A stretch of DNA of 64,000 nucleotides from Seongchinamella sediminis (GCF_003457605.1 NZ_QRAN01000005.1:1-64000), one strand, 5' to 3'. Positions 25,208 through 34,395 are shown, counted from the first letter of the stretch. Numbers and translations: made by a program. Notes: generated by a model from the letters alone, not told the origin.

Positions 25208-26878
25208 ATGAATGACTGGTTCTGCAAACACCGCCCCCTCCTCGATAAAGCCCTCGATGCCTGCGCCAAACGCTATTCCTGGAGCGGTTGGCCGGAAAGC
25301 CCCAGCACCCGGATTCACGGCGAGGACAAGCCCGCCGCCGGTCGCGCCGGGTTCGAGGCCATGCTGGACAAGCGCTTTGCCCTGTCCCAGCCCGGCGTCA
25401 ACGCCTGGGTTGGCGAGGAGGTGTCGCCCTACACCGGGCAGGCGCTGGGGGTGCGCTATGAGCAGCTCGATCCCGCGGCGCTGTTTCCCGCCATAGCGGC
25501 CGGCCGGCCGGCGTGGAGCGCGGCCAGCCCCGAGCAGCGGGTCGGTGTGTGCCTGGAAATCCTGCAGCGTTGCGGCGAACAGTTGTTTGCCAATGCCCAC
25601 GCCACCATGCACACCTCCGGGCAGTCCTACGTGATGGCCTTTGCCGGCAGCGGCGCCAATGCCCTGGACCGGGGCCTGGAAGCCCTGGCCTATGCCCACA
25701 AGGCGATGGCCGATGTACCGGCCACCGCGCGCTGGGAGCGCAGCTTTGGCGGCGATGGCGCGGCCTGCCTCGACAAGCGCTACCGCCTGGTACCGCGGGG
25801 AGTTTCCGTGGTCATTTGCTGCGCTACCTTCCCCCTGTGGAATACCTACCCGGCCCTGTGCGCCTCGCTGGCAACGGGTAACCCGGTCATCCTGAAACCG
25901 CATCCGGCGGCAACCCTGCCGGTGGCGATGGTGGCGCGGGTCTGTCGGGAAGTACTGGCGGAGGCGGGTTTCGACCCGAACCTGGTGACCATGGCGGCTG
26001 ACACCCGGGACAATCCGGTCGCCCTGCAACTGGTGGAGCATCCGGATACCGCGATTATCGATTTCACCGGCAGTCCCCGTTTTGGCAGCTACCTGGAACA
26101 GAACTGCCCCGGCAAGCAGGTGTACACCGAAACCGCCGGCTGCAATTCGGTGATACTGGAGTCGACCGATGACCTGGCGGCTACTGCCCGGGCGATCGCC
26201 CAGTCCCTGTGCCAGGCCTCGGCGCAAATGTGTACCAGTGTGCAGAACATTCACCTGCCCGCTGAGGGCGTGCTGGTGGCGGGTGAGCGGGTGCCGCTGG
26301 CGACCGTGCAGACTGCGATTTGCGAGGCGGTGGATGGCTGGCTGGCGGAGCCCCGGCGGGCGGCCACGCTTTGCGGCACCCTGTTTGATCCCTCCGTCAC
26401 CGAGAACGTGAACCGCTACCGGCAACTGGCGGGCGACCGTATCCTCAGGGACTCCGGTCCGCTGTACTATGAGGAGTTTCCCGCTGCGCGTACCGCTTCG
26501 CCGCTGGTGATTGCGGCCACGGCGGAGGATCGTGAACTCTACCGCAAAGAAGTGTTTGGCCCGGTTTCCTTCGTCATCGCCAACGACTCGGCCGACCAGT
26601 GCCTGGCCGATGCCACCGCCAACGCCAGGGACTGCGGCGCCATTACCTCCCACGTTTACTCCACCGACGAGGCCTTTATCGACAGGGCGGTAGAGGCCTA
26701 CCATGCCGCCGGTGCCTCGGTGGCGGTCAACCTGCATGGCATGCCGATCAACTTCGCCGCCGCCTATTCCGACTATCACGTCACCGGCCTCAACCCGGCC
26801 GGCAATGCCTGCCTGGCTGACCTGGCCTTCGTGAGCGCGCGCTTCCGTATCCTGCAGAGCAAGTTTATGCGCAGCTGA
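25208..26878 (+). CDS. PaaN-type aldehyde dehydrogenase family protein
   Basis: About 556 residues from ATG 25208 (MNDWFCKHRPLLDKALDA); ATG 25193 is an alternative 5 codons earlier. The N-terminal FCKHRPLLDKAL and YTGQALG blocks match the long PaaN subgroup of aldehyde dehydrogenases found with phenylacetate-type pathways. The catalytic cysteine is Cys342 (SAQMCTSVQ), and the general-base glutamate is Glu308 (TETAGCN), 34 residues before it as in the family. It would oxidise an aldehyde to an acid or CoA ester in the cytoplasm. Downstream of the dioxygenase and receptor, it is well placed to remove the aldehyde made by double-bond cleavage. It converges on a TPR protein gene with a 17-base gap. 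Confidence 0.88.
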   Translation: MNDWFCKHRPLLDKALDACAKRYSWSGWPESPSTRIHGEDKPAAGRAGFEAMLDKRFALSQPGVNAWVGEEVSPYTGQALGVRYEQLDPAALFPAIAAGRPAWSAASPEQRVGVCLEILQRCGEQLFANAHATMHTSGQSYVMAFAGSGANALDRGLEALAYAHKAMADVPATARWERSFGGDGAACLDKRYRLVPRGVSVVICCATFPLWNTYPALCASLATGNPVILKPHPAATLPVAMVARVCREVLAEAGFDPNLVTMAADTRDNPVALQLVEHPDTAIIDFTGSPRFGSYLEQNCPGKQVYTETAGCNSVILESTDDLAATARAIAQSLCQASAQMCTSVQNIHLPAEGVLVAGERVPLATVQTAICEAVDGWLAEPRRAATLCGTLFDPSVTENVNRYRQLAGDRILRDSGPLYYEEFPAARTASPLVIAATAEDRELYRKEVFGPVSFVIANDSADQCLADATANARDCGAITSHVYSTDEAFIDRAVEAYHAAGASVAVNLHGMPINFAAAYSDYHVTGLNPAGNACLADLAFVSARFRILQSKFMRS

Positions 26879-26895
26879 TGGAGGCGGCTGCGCGG

Positions 26896-28590
26896 TCAGT
26901 CCTTACCCGGCCAGGAATCCATGGCGGGCATGCCCCGGTAAGCCTCCAGCAAACCCAGCTTCTCTACCAGCGGCTCCCAGCGGGCGTCTTTGTGCAGGCC
27001 GCGCAGCGTTTCCGTTGATAACAGTTCGTCCGTGAGTCCGGGGTCGCGCGTTTTCACCGAGGCATCCAGCCACTCGAATGCGGCATCAGCTTCCCCGGCG
27101 GCGGCAAAGATCTCGGCGATCTGGAACGCGCCGCCTTCGCCATTCGCCGCAATGAAAGTGGCCAGTTTGGCCTCGCATTCTTCGCTGCGGCGGTGGTTGT
27201 AGGCAATCAACAGCCAGTTGAAGTCGGTCCAGAACGGGGTGTCGACTTTGGCCTGCTGCTGCAGGGCCTCGTCCACCTGGCCGCGTGCCGCCTGTATCCG
27301 GCACAGAAAGCTGAAAGCGTTGTGGTGATTGGGGTTGAGGGCCATCAATTCCTTGAAAGCCACCTCTGATTCATTCAGCCGGCCCAGGTAGTAGAGCGCG
27401 CGGGCCCGGTCACTGCGCGCATCCTGCTCAAGGGGATCGAGGGCAATGGCCCGGTCACAGAACGCGATCGACTCCGCCAGGCGACCCTCGCTGCGCGCCA
27501 GGCGCGCTGCAGCCACGTATACATCGCTGCAGTTGGGCGCGAGCGTCCTGGCTCTTTCCAGATCCCGATGCGCCCCCGGCCAGTCCCACTCGTAATAGCT
27601 CTTCAACTGACTGCGACTGATCCAGCCGACGGCGTGATTTGAATCCAGCTCCAGCGCGCGCTCAAGCGCCCTGCGGCTGGCGGCAACGCCTTCCTCCCAG
27701 CCGGACTGGGCCGAACCGCCGCGCAGCGCGTACACCGAGGACAGCAGTGCCCACGCGGGCGCGTAGTCAGGATCGATGTCCACTGCGCGCTCCAGGTAGT
27801 GCACGGCCTCGTCGAGCGAGTCAGGAGTGCGCTGGCGCTTGCAGTGCAGCGCCTGCAGGTAGAGGTTATAGGCCTCGGAACTGGTCTCCCGGGCTACCGG
27901 GGTTTCGTCCAGCAGCTGTGGCTTGAGGGACTCCACCACCGCCCTGGCGATTTCATCCTGGATCGTAAAAATATTCGCCATCGGGCGATTGTAGTTTTCC
28001 GACCACAGGTGATAGCCGTCCTGCGCCTTTATCAGCTGGACGGTAATGCGCAGCTGGTCACCGGCTTTGCGCACGCTGCCCTCAAGTACATGCCTGACAC
28101 GCAGCTTGTCCGCGATGTCGCGAATATCCTCCTGCTTGCCCTTGAAGGAAAAGGCAGATGTGCGTGAGGCCACGTGCAGCCCCGGCACCTTGGCCAGCAG
28201 GTTGAGCAACTCCTCGGTCAGGCCGTCGGAAAAATATTCCTGGTCATGGTCCGGCGACATATCGGCGAAGGGCAGGACCGCGATCGACGGGCCGGGAGAC
28301 TCTACCGGCAGTCCGGCGGCAATAGCGGTGAGCTGGGGCAGCGGTGGTTCCTCGTCGGCGCTGTCGCGCTGCACGCCCTCGGGGGTCAGTTCGAATGCCC
28401 AGGCCAGCACGACGGCAATGGGGAAGCCCAGGATGAGCACAATGACCAGCGCCTGCAGAATCCAGTGCGGTGCGGTGAAATTCTCCAGCAGGAATTCCGC
28501 GGCCTGGGCCACAACCCAGGCTGTTACCACATAAGTCGCGGCCACCCTGAAAACGTGGCGACGCTTGAGCTCAGTGAAAAAGGATGCCAT
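26896..28590 (-). CDS. Membrane protein with TolB-like domain and tetratricopeptide repeats
   Basis: About 564 residues from ATG 28590; ATG 28602 is four codons upstream. Two hydrophobic helices lie near the N terminus (VAATYVVTAWVVAQAAEFLL and the LVIVLILGFPIAVVLAWAF segment). A TolB/FlgO-like region follows (SIAVLPFADMSPDHDQEYFS), and TPR units fill the rest (EAVHYLERAVDIDPDYAPAW, AIAFCDRAIALDPLEQDA-like repeats). The same TolB-plus-TPR module occurs in the CadC-like regulator at 1348-3507, but here no winged helix or cyclase domain is present. Its role is unknown; it may be a signalling or scaffolding protein. It is a single gene. Confidence 0.8.
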   Translation of the reverse strand: MASFFTELKRRHVFRVAATYVVTAWVVAQAAEFLLENFTAPHWILQALVIVLILGFPIAVVLAWAFELTPEGVQRDSADEEPPLPQLTAIAAGLPVESPGPSIAVLPFADMSPDHDQEYFSDGLTEELLNLLAKVPGLHVASRTSAFSFKGKQEDIRDIADKLRVRHVLEGSVRKAGDQLRITVQLIKAQDGYHLWSENYNRPMANIFTIQDEIARAVVESLKPQLLDETPVARETSSEAYNLYLQALHCKRQRTPDSLDEAVHYLERAVDIDPDYAPAWALLSSVYALRGGSAQSGWEEGVAASRRALERALELDSNHAVGWISRSQLKSYYEWDWPGAHRDLERARTLAPNCSDVYVAAARLARSEGRLAESIAFCDRAIALDPLEQDARSDRARALYYLGRLNESEVAFKELMALNPNHHNAFSFLCRIQAARGQVDEALQQQAKVDTPFWTDFNWLLIAYNHRRSEECEAKLATFIAANGEGGAFQIAEIFAAAGEADAAFEWLDASVKTRDPGLTDELLSTETLRGLHKDARWEPLVEKLGLLEAYRGMPAMDSWPGKD

Positions 28591-28683
28591 AGAGTATTCC
28601 ATCCGTTGCTGGGCTGACTATAGCACTACCTGGGGCAAAATGACCTGCTTGCGACGGTCGGTGGCAGCGGATGGCGGCATCGC

Positions 28684-29004
28684 TTACCGGTCGTGGCGCT
28701 GACCGGGCAGGTGTCCCCAGCCCAGCACCGGGGTAATCCAGTAGCGGACCGGATTGGCCGTGCAGCTGCTTTGCAGCGCGTCCAGTAATTCAGCTTCCTG
28801 CGCCTGGGTATGCATTACCTCCAGTCGATACATGCGGCGGTGTCCGGCAACCTGTTCGCGCAGGTCGTACTGGCTGTGCTCGCGGCTGTAGCCCTCGATA
28901 ACCTGCATACCAAAACCGCTGATCTGGGGCATCTCTATCAGGGCGTCGACCACATCATCGCGAAGATTTTCGGGAATTACAGCAACCAGAATTTGAATAT
29001 TCAA
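28684..29004 (-). CDS. DUF3240 family protein of a heavy-metal RND operon, TTG start
   Basis: A 106-residue small protein with a beta-alpha-beta pattern like PII-related DUF3240 proteins (LVAVIPENLRDDVVDALIEM, FGMQVIEGYSREHSQYDL, MYRLEVMH). The start is TTG 29004, chosen because a perfect AGGAGG lies 5 bases upstream, inside the end of the RND pump gene, and because the longer frame above it is only antisense-like overlap. The TTG overlaps the TGA stop of the pump gene in the tetranucleotide TTGA, so translation is coupled. DUF3240 genes are common neighbours of CzcA/CusA pumps; the function is not established, possibly sensing or modulating the pump. Confidence 0.82.
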   Translation of the reverse strand: MNIQILVAVIPENLRDDVVDALIEMPQISGFGMQVIEGYSREHSQYDLREQVAGHRRMYRLEVMHTQAQEAELLDALQSSCTANPVRYWITPVLGWGHLPGQRHDR

Positions 29005-32000
29005 CCGTTCCTCCTTTGCAGCCACAGATAGACTACCGGCAGGGCATATAGCGTGGTCAGGGTGGAAGTGAGTAACCCTCCGGTGACAACAATAGCCAGC
29101 GGGCGCTGCGTCTCCGCCCCGGGTCCACTGGCGAAAATCAGCGGCAACAGGCCAAACATGGCGGTGGTCGCCGTCATCAGAACCGGTCTCAGGCGCTTGA
29201 CCGCGCCGCCGCATACGCGGTCCATGTGGTCGGGAATCACCGAACGCGATTGCTCGAAGTGACTCACCATGACTACACCATTGAGCACTGCCACACCGAG
29301 CAGGGCAATGAAACCGACAGACGCGGGCACCGACAGGTACTCGCCGCTGGCGAACAGGGCGCCGATGCCGCCCATCATGGCAAAGGGAACGTTGGCCAGG
29401 ATCAGCCCGGCAAGCGGCATGGAACGAAATGTACCGAACAGGATAACCAGGATCAGCAACAGCGCGGCAGGAACCACCAGTAACAGGTTACGTGTGGCCC
29501 GCGCCTGGTTCTCGAACTCGCCACCGAACTCAATAGCGTATCCCGTGGGCAGTTTGATCTTCTCATCAATGCGCGTCTGCAGTTCCTCCACCAGACCGAC
29601 AATATCGCGCCCGGTAACGTTGCTGGTTATCACGCCAAAGCGATTACCTCTTTCCCGTTCGATCAGCAGCGGGCCCTCCCGGAAGCTGATATCGGCGATA
29701 GCGCCCAGCGGGGCAACCGCGCCATCGGGCAGGCTGATGGGTTGCTGTTTCAGCGCGGCGATGCTGCTCGCCGGATCCACGGGTGTCCCGCGGTTGGCAA
29801 TCAGCAGCGGAAACCGGCGTTTGCCCTCAATGATTTCCGAGGTCACCGTGCCCTCCAGCTGGGCTCGCACCTGGCGGCCGAGATTGGCGACAGTCATACC
29901 GTGGTGAGTCGCGAACTGCTGTTTAAGGCGAATATTGAGAAACTGTCCTCCCTCGATAACCGCCGCCTGGATATCGATTGCGCCGGGGGTGTCCTGGAGT
30001 ACGTTCTGCACCTTGCCGGTTAGTTCAGCCAGCGTGCTCATGTCATTGCCGAAAATCTTTATGGCCAGGTCACCGCTGGAGCCCGTGAGCATTTCTGACA
30101 CGCGCATCTGGATAGGTTGGGTAAAGCCAAAGTTGATGCCGGGGAATTGTTCCAGTACCGCGCGCATGCGTGAGATGAGTTCCTCCTTGGAGCTGACCTG
30201 CCAGTCGGCGCTGTGGTGCAATTCCATGAAGATATCGGTTTCGTTCAGTCCCATTGGATCCAGTCCCAATTCGTCCGAGCCGGTACGGGCGACGATTTGA
30301 CGAATCTCGGGGATGCTCTGCAGCAGTGCTGTTTCGATCTGCCGGTCCAGGGCGACGGATGCCCCCAGGGAAATGCTGGGCGACTTTTCCAGCTGCACAA
30401 TGATGTCCCCTTCATCCAGGGTTGGCATGAAGGTCTTGCCAGTAAAGGCGAACAGGCTGGCGCTGGCGAGCAACATCAGCACCAGGCTGCCAAGCAGCGG
30501 TGCGGGGCGATCCAGTACCACCTGCAATGAATTGTGGTAGGCGCCCTGCAGATAGCGGACAAAGCGCGGTGTTTTGTCGCTGCCGGCAGCCAGGAGCACC
30601 GAGGCCAGCACCGGAATTACTGTCAGGGACAGGGCGAGGGCGGAGAGCATGGCGAACACGATGGTGAGCGCCACCGGGGTAAACAGCTTGCCTTCCAGGC
30701 CGGTCATGGTCAGCAGGGGAGAGAACACGATAATGACAATCAGCGTGCCGGAAACAACCGGCGGGGCTACGTCCTTCGCGGCGCGGTAGATCAGGTGCAG
30801 GCGCGGCAGGCCCGGCTTGTCCGCCAGCCGTGTGGCGACATTCTCCACCACCACCACCGATGCATCCACCAGCATGCCAATGGCGATCACCAGGCCACCC
30901 AGGCTCATCAGGTTGGCGGAGAGACCAAAACCGGACATCCACAGGAAGGTGGCCAGTGCTGATAATGGCAGCGCCAGGGACACCACCAGGGATGCGCGCA
31001 GGTCCCCCAGGAACAGGGTGAGCAGGGCGATTACCAGTACTACCGCCTGCAGCAATGCGATGGTAATGGTGCCCACCGCGGTGGCTATCAGCACGGAGCG
31101 ATCATAGAACACATTCAGTTCTGTTCCGGGAGGCAGGGTCGGCTCGAGTTCTGCCAGCTTTGCTTTTACGCCCGCGACGACCTGCGCGGTATTGCTGTCC
31201 TTGAGGGCAATGACCAGTGCCTCAGCCGTCTCCTTGCTGTTGCGGGTCACGGCGCCATAGCGGGCGAGATGGCCAATTCCTACCTCGGCCACGTCCGCCA
31301 GGCGATAATCGATGCCGTCTCGGGAAGCCACCACCAGCGCGCCAATGGATTCGATCGAGTCGAGGCGGCCCTCCGTGCGCACGATCAAGGTGTCGTTGCC
31401 CTCGACGATGCGGCCTGCTCCGCTGTTCAGGTTGTTGGCCTGCAGCAGGGCCTCCAGCTCGACGACCCCGATCCCTATAGCCGCCATTTGTCCCGGACGC
31501 GGTGTGATCTGGAAGGTTCGGGCATAGCCGCCCAGCACGTTGACATCAGCCACCCCGGGTACCGCGCGCAGCGCCGGGCGCACCTCCCAGTCCAGTAACT
31601 CGCGGCGCTGCATCAGGCTGAGAGCCGGGTTCTCCAGGGTAAACATGAGCATCTCGCTCAGCGGTGTGCTCATCGGTGCGATGCCCCCGTCCAGCTCCGC
31701 CGGCAGGCTGTCCCACAGATTGGCCAGGCGCTCACTGACCTGCTGCCGGGCCCAGTAAATGTCCGTGCCGTCGACAAAGTCCAGGGTGATGTCGGTAATG
31801 GCATACTTGGTGGTGGAACGCAGCATTTGCTGGTTGGGAATGCCCAGCAGCTCGGTCTCGATAGGCCGGGTGACCTGCTGTTCGATCTCTTCGGGCGTCA
31901 TGCCGGGCGCCTTGAGGATGATTTTTACCTGGGTGGGGGAGATATCGGGGAAGGCGTCGATCGGGATCTTGAGCCAGGCGCGGGCACCCAGAATAACCAG

Positions 32001-32066
32001 TAGCACCGCCAGCAAAATAACAAAAACCCGCTGGGTGAGAGAAAACCGAATAATCGCGTCGAGCAC
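29001..32066 (-). CDS. Heavy-metal efflux RND transporter, CusA/CzcA family
   Basis: A 1021-residue inner-membrane resistance-nodulation-division pump of the HME type. Visible landmarks are FSLTQRVFVILLAVLLVILG (TM1), AFPDISPTQVKIILKAPGM, the TM4 proton-relay segment GMLVDASVVVVENVATRL with its aspartate, and the C-terminal half repeat (LILVILFGTFRSM, GVAVLNGVVMVSHFE). Length and motifs match CzcA/CusA rather than hydrophobe pumps. It should export divalent or monovalent metal cations in antiport with protons together with the adaptor and outer-membrane channel encoded upstream. The start codon shares one base with the adaptor stop (32066). Metal specificity is not assignable by eye. Confidence 0.93.
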   Translation of the reverse strand: MLDAIIRFSLTQRVFVILLAVLLVILGARAWLKIPIDAFPDISPTQVKIILKAPGMTPEEIEQQVTRPIETELLGIPNQQMLRSTTKYAITDITLDFVDGTDIYWARQQVSERLANLWDSLPAELDGGIAPMSTPLSEMLMFTLENPALSLMQRRELLDWEVRPALRAVPGVADVNVLGGYARTFQITPRPGQMAAIGIGVVELEALLQANNLNSGAGRIVEGNDTLIVRTEGRLDSIESIGALVVASRDGIDYRLADVAEVGIGHLARYGAVTRNSKETAEALVIALKDSNTAQVVAGVKAKLAELEPTLPPGTELNVFYDRSVLIATAVGTITIALLQAVVLVIALLTLFLGDLRASLVVSLALPLSALATFLWMSGFGLSANLMSLGGLVIAIGMLVDASVVVVENVATRLADKPGLPRLHLIYRAAKDVAPPVVSGTLIVIIVFSPLLTMTGLEGKLFTPVALTIVFAMLSALALSLTVIPVLASVLLAAGSDKTPRFVRYLQGAYHNSLQVVLDRPAPLLGSLVLMLLASASLFAFTGKTFMPTLDEGDIIVQLEKSPSISLGASVALDRQIETALLQSIPEIRQIVARTGSDELGLDPMGLNETDIFMELHHSADWQVSSKEELISRMRAVLEQFPGINFGFTQPIQMRVSEMLTGSSGDLAIKIFGNDMSTLAELTGKVQNVLQDTPGAIDIQAAVIEGGQFLNIRLKQQFATHHGMTVANLGRQVRAQLEGTVTSEIIEGKRRFPLLIANRGTPVDPASSIAALKQQPISLPDGAVAPLGAIADISFREGPLLIERERGNRFGVITSNVTGRDIVGLVEELQTRIDEKIKLPTGYAIEFGGEFENQARATRNLLLVVPAALLLILVILFGTFRSMPLAGLILANVPFAMMGGIGALFASGEYLSVPASVGFIALLGVAVLNGVVMVSHFEQSRSVIPDHMDRVCGGAVKRLRPVLMTATTAMFGLLPLIFASGPGAETQRPLAIVVTGGLLTSTLTTLYALPVVYLWLQRRNG
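29005..29017 (-). promoter_or_regulatory. Strong ribosome-binding site fixing the TTG start of the DUF3240 gene
   Basis: On the minus strand the bases AAAGGAGGAACGG immediately precede TTG 29004. The AGGAGG core complements 16S rRNA perfectly with a 5-base spacer, and it lies within the last codons of the RND pump gene. Confidence 0.75.
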
Positions 32067-33082
32067 TATTCGCCCCCCAGTCCCAGCAGTATACCCTGGA
32101 CGGCACTCACCGACGTGATCAGAATTTCATTTCCGGCGAGCGCGCTCTCGCTCTGCACATAGTACCCTGCCGGTGTGCTGCCCAGCACCTCCACTGGCAC
32201 CAGTTGCAGCTGCTCATCCCTGCGCAGCAGGACTGCGGCCCTGTCGTTCCAGTGCAGCAGGGCCTGGCGCGGAATGTCGTAGCCCTCGATGGCGTAGTAG
32301 GGCGTAACCATAAGCTGCTCGCCGGGCAGCAGCTCACAGTCTGCTTCCAGGGGAGCGCTCCAGGCCCACAGGAAAAATCCGTCGGCGATTTTGCTGATGC
32401 TCTCCACGGGCAATTCGCAGGCGCCGTGATGCAGCCGGGCCAGGCCGTGGCGGCCAGCGATGGGTACCGCTACCCGCAGCCGCAGGGATTGCGGTGGAAG
32501 AATCAACGCCAGTTCATCACCCTGGGCGATACCGGGCTGGCCCTGTGTGTATTGAAGGCGTCCAGCGGCGGGCGCTACCAGCGAAATTGGCGCGTGATCC
32601 TCTCCTTGCGGGCGCAACAGGGCGCGGAAGTGGCCCAGGTGTTCATACTCCAGTTGCAGGGCGTAGTAGCTGTCGCTGATCTCGATCCAGCGGGCCTCGT
32701 CGATCGCCTGGGTGCGATACAGTTTCTGGTTCCTGTCGAATCGTTGGCGGGCCCGTTCGTAGCGCTCGGCCACTACCTCGTATTCGGTCAGGAAGTGGTG
32801 GATCTCCGGGCCGGACATCTCGGCAATTAATTGCCCTGGGGTCACTTTTTCGCCAGGGGCGACCAGGTAGTTAATTCGCTGGATGCGGGCGAGCGTTACC
32901 AGGCTGATCGCTTCGCCCGGACGAAAGGTCACCTCGGCCGCGAGGGGAAGCCCGGCGAACCCATCACCGGCACTGACCTGTTCGTAGGACAGCTCCAGCG
33001 CGCCGAGACTTGCCGTGGCTACGCTCTGGGCCAGCGTCGGTAAGGTCCAGGCCAGCAGCGCCAGTAAAAGAGTGACTCTCAT
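32066..33082 (-). CDS. RND efflux periplasmic adaptor subunit (CusB/CzcB-like)
   Basis: A 338-residue membrane-fusion protein, short for the CusB family because it lacks extra N- or C-terminal metal-binding domains. A signal peptide ends near LPTLAQS. The two lipoyl half-motifs are recognisable (INYLVAPGEKVTPGQLIAEM and LVAPAAGRLQYTQGQPGIAQ), separated by a helical hairpin (YEVVAERYERARQRFDRNQK). It should link the inner-membrane pump to the outer-membrane channel. Its start overlaps the end of the channel gene by 4 bases, and its stop overlaps the pump start by one base, so all three are coupled. Confidence 0.87.
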   Translation of the reverse strand: MRVTLLLALLAWTLPTLAQSVATASLGALELSYEQVSAGDGFAGLPLAAEVTFRPGEAISLVTLARIQRINYLVAPGEKVTPGQLIAEMSGPEIHHFLTEYEVVAERYERARQRFDRNQKLYRTQAIDEARWIEISDSYYALQLEYEHLGHFRALLRPQGEDHAPISLVAPAAGRLQYTQGQPGIAQGDELALILPPQSLRLRVAVPIAGRHGLARLHHGACELPVESISKIADGFFLWAWSAPLEADCELLPGEQLMVTPYYAIEGYDIPRQALLHWNDRAAVLLRRDEQLQLVPVEVLGSTPAGYYVQSESALAGNEILITSVSAVQGILLGLGGE

Positions 33083-34263
33083 AGTGGTATCCCCGCCGCC
33101 TGGCGGCTCATGGCCAGGTTCTGGCCGATATAAAGTCGGTTGATGGCGGCCGCGGACTGGCGCTCGAGACTGTCGATCAGCCGCGAGATCCAGACCTCGC
33201 GGCCAAGTTCATTCTGTGATCCAAGGGCTTCTGCCTGTGTCTCGAGTTCGCCGCTGATGCTGGCGGCCTCCTCCAGAAGTGCCTGGCGGTCCCGCAGATG
33301 CGCGGCATCCAGCTGCAAGCGCTGCCAGCGTTGCTCGAGCGCAGTTTGTAACTGGTCACGTTCCCGGCCGTAGTTGCGTGCGGCCTCGCGCCAGTCGCTG
33401 CGGCTGGCCTCATCAGCCCAGTCGAGGAAACCCAGGGGAATCTCGATCGCAAGCCCATACTGGGTCTCGTCCGAGGACGCGACTTCTATTTTCTTGGCGC
33501 CCAGGCGCAGGTTCCAGGGGGTCGAGCGTTCGGAACTGGCGGCGATCAGGGCCTGTTGCTGCTGCCAGCCGATATCCAGCAGGCGCAGCATTGGATGCCC
33601 GTGCCAGGCGGCAGAGGGGTCCGGGGCCTGTTCTTCCAGGTCCGCTGGCAGGCTGGCGAGACCGGTCAGCTGACGGAATTGTTGCAGCCAACGGCGTAAC
33701 TCAGCACGTTGGTCGGCGATCTGTAACTGCGCGTCCACCAGTTCCTGGCGCAACAGCAGCAAGCCGTAGCGATTGGTGGAACGTGCCTCGAGCAGAGCTT
33801 CCTCACGCTGGTGAAGTTGTTGCAGCAGCTGATTGCGCTGTTCTGCCTGTGCCAGCCTGACTTCCGCGATACGGGCAGACCAGGCGGCCTCCCGTACCAG
33901 GCCGGAGAAAAAGAGTCGGCGTTGTTCGGCATCAGCAGCAGAGAGCTTCTCGTCCAGGCTGCGCAGTATCGCATCCTGCTCCCGCAGGTAGGGTGACTTC
34001 AGCGGCAGGTTCAGGCCCAGCTCGGTCTCGTCGCTGCCCAGGCGCTCCTCACTGTGCAGGTAGCTGATTTCCAGGGAGGGCAGCGCGGCCAGCCAGGCTG
34101 AAGAGGAGAATGGCGCCGGCGTGGCTTCCACGCTGTTGCGCTCCAGTGCAGCCCACACGGCATCAGTGAGACCCAGTTCGCTGGCGGACGTGCTGGCCTG
34201 GCCGCTCAGGGGCACAAGCGAGCAGAGTAGCAGCGCCAGCACCTGGCACGGTGTTCGGTACAT
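33079..34263 (-). CDS. Outer-membrane efflux channel, TolC family
   Basis: About 394 residues from ATG 34263, which starts a signal peptide (MYRTPCQVLALLLCSLVPLS); upstream in-frame codons are polar and lie in the regulatory gap. The protein is rich in long coiled-coil helices (EAALLEARSTNRYGLLLLRQ-like and LQTALEQRWQRLQLDAAHL) typical of the TolC/CusC alpha-barrel, in two repeats. It is the first gene of the metal-efflux operon that continues with adaptor, pump and DUF3240 protein. Divergent expression from a LuxR-type regulator across 132 bases suggests local control. Confidence 0.85.
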   Translation of the reverse strand: MYRTPCQVLALLLCSLVPLSGQASTSASELGLTDAVWAALERNSVEATPAPFSSSAWLAALPSLEISYLHSEERLGSDETELGLNLPLKSPYLREQDAILRSLDEKLSAADAEQRRLFFSGLVREAAWSARIAEVRLAQAEQRNQLLQQLHQREEALLEARSTNRYGLLLLRQELVDAQLQIADQRAELRRWLQQFRQLTGLASLPADLEEQAPDPSAAWHGHPMLRLLDIGWQQQQALIAASSERSTPWNLRLGAKKIEVASSDETQYGLAIEIPLGFLDWADEASRSDWREAARNYGRERDQLQTALEQRWQRLQLDAAHLRDRQALLEEAASISGELETQAEALGSQNELGREVWISRLIDSLERQSAAAINRLYIGQNLAMSRQAAGIPL

Positions 34264-34324
34264 TACGGGGAATACTTTGTTGCTGAACTGTTGCCACTGT
34301 AGTTTTTCCGCACCCGTACTACAA

Positions 34325-34364
34325 CGGGCAAATGTTCCCAACAGGCCTGTGGTACACTTGCCCG
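34325..34364. promoter_or_regulatory. Large dyad in the divergent efflux/LuxR promoter region
   Basis: Outer arms at 34325-34335 and 34354-34364 are inverted repeats matching at 10 of 11 bases (core CGGGCAA / TTGCCCG). Inside them, one base off-centre, is the 10-base palindrome ACAGGCCTGT at 34341-34350. The element lies 32 bases before the LuxR-type gene start and 62 bases before the efflux operon start, a natural site for an operator serving both promoters. Confidence 0.5.
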
Positions 34365-34395
34365 ATAGACTGTAACTAGCTGTTTATAAAAGAAA

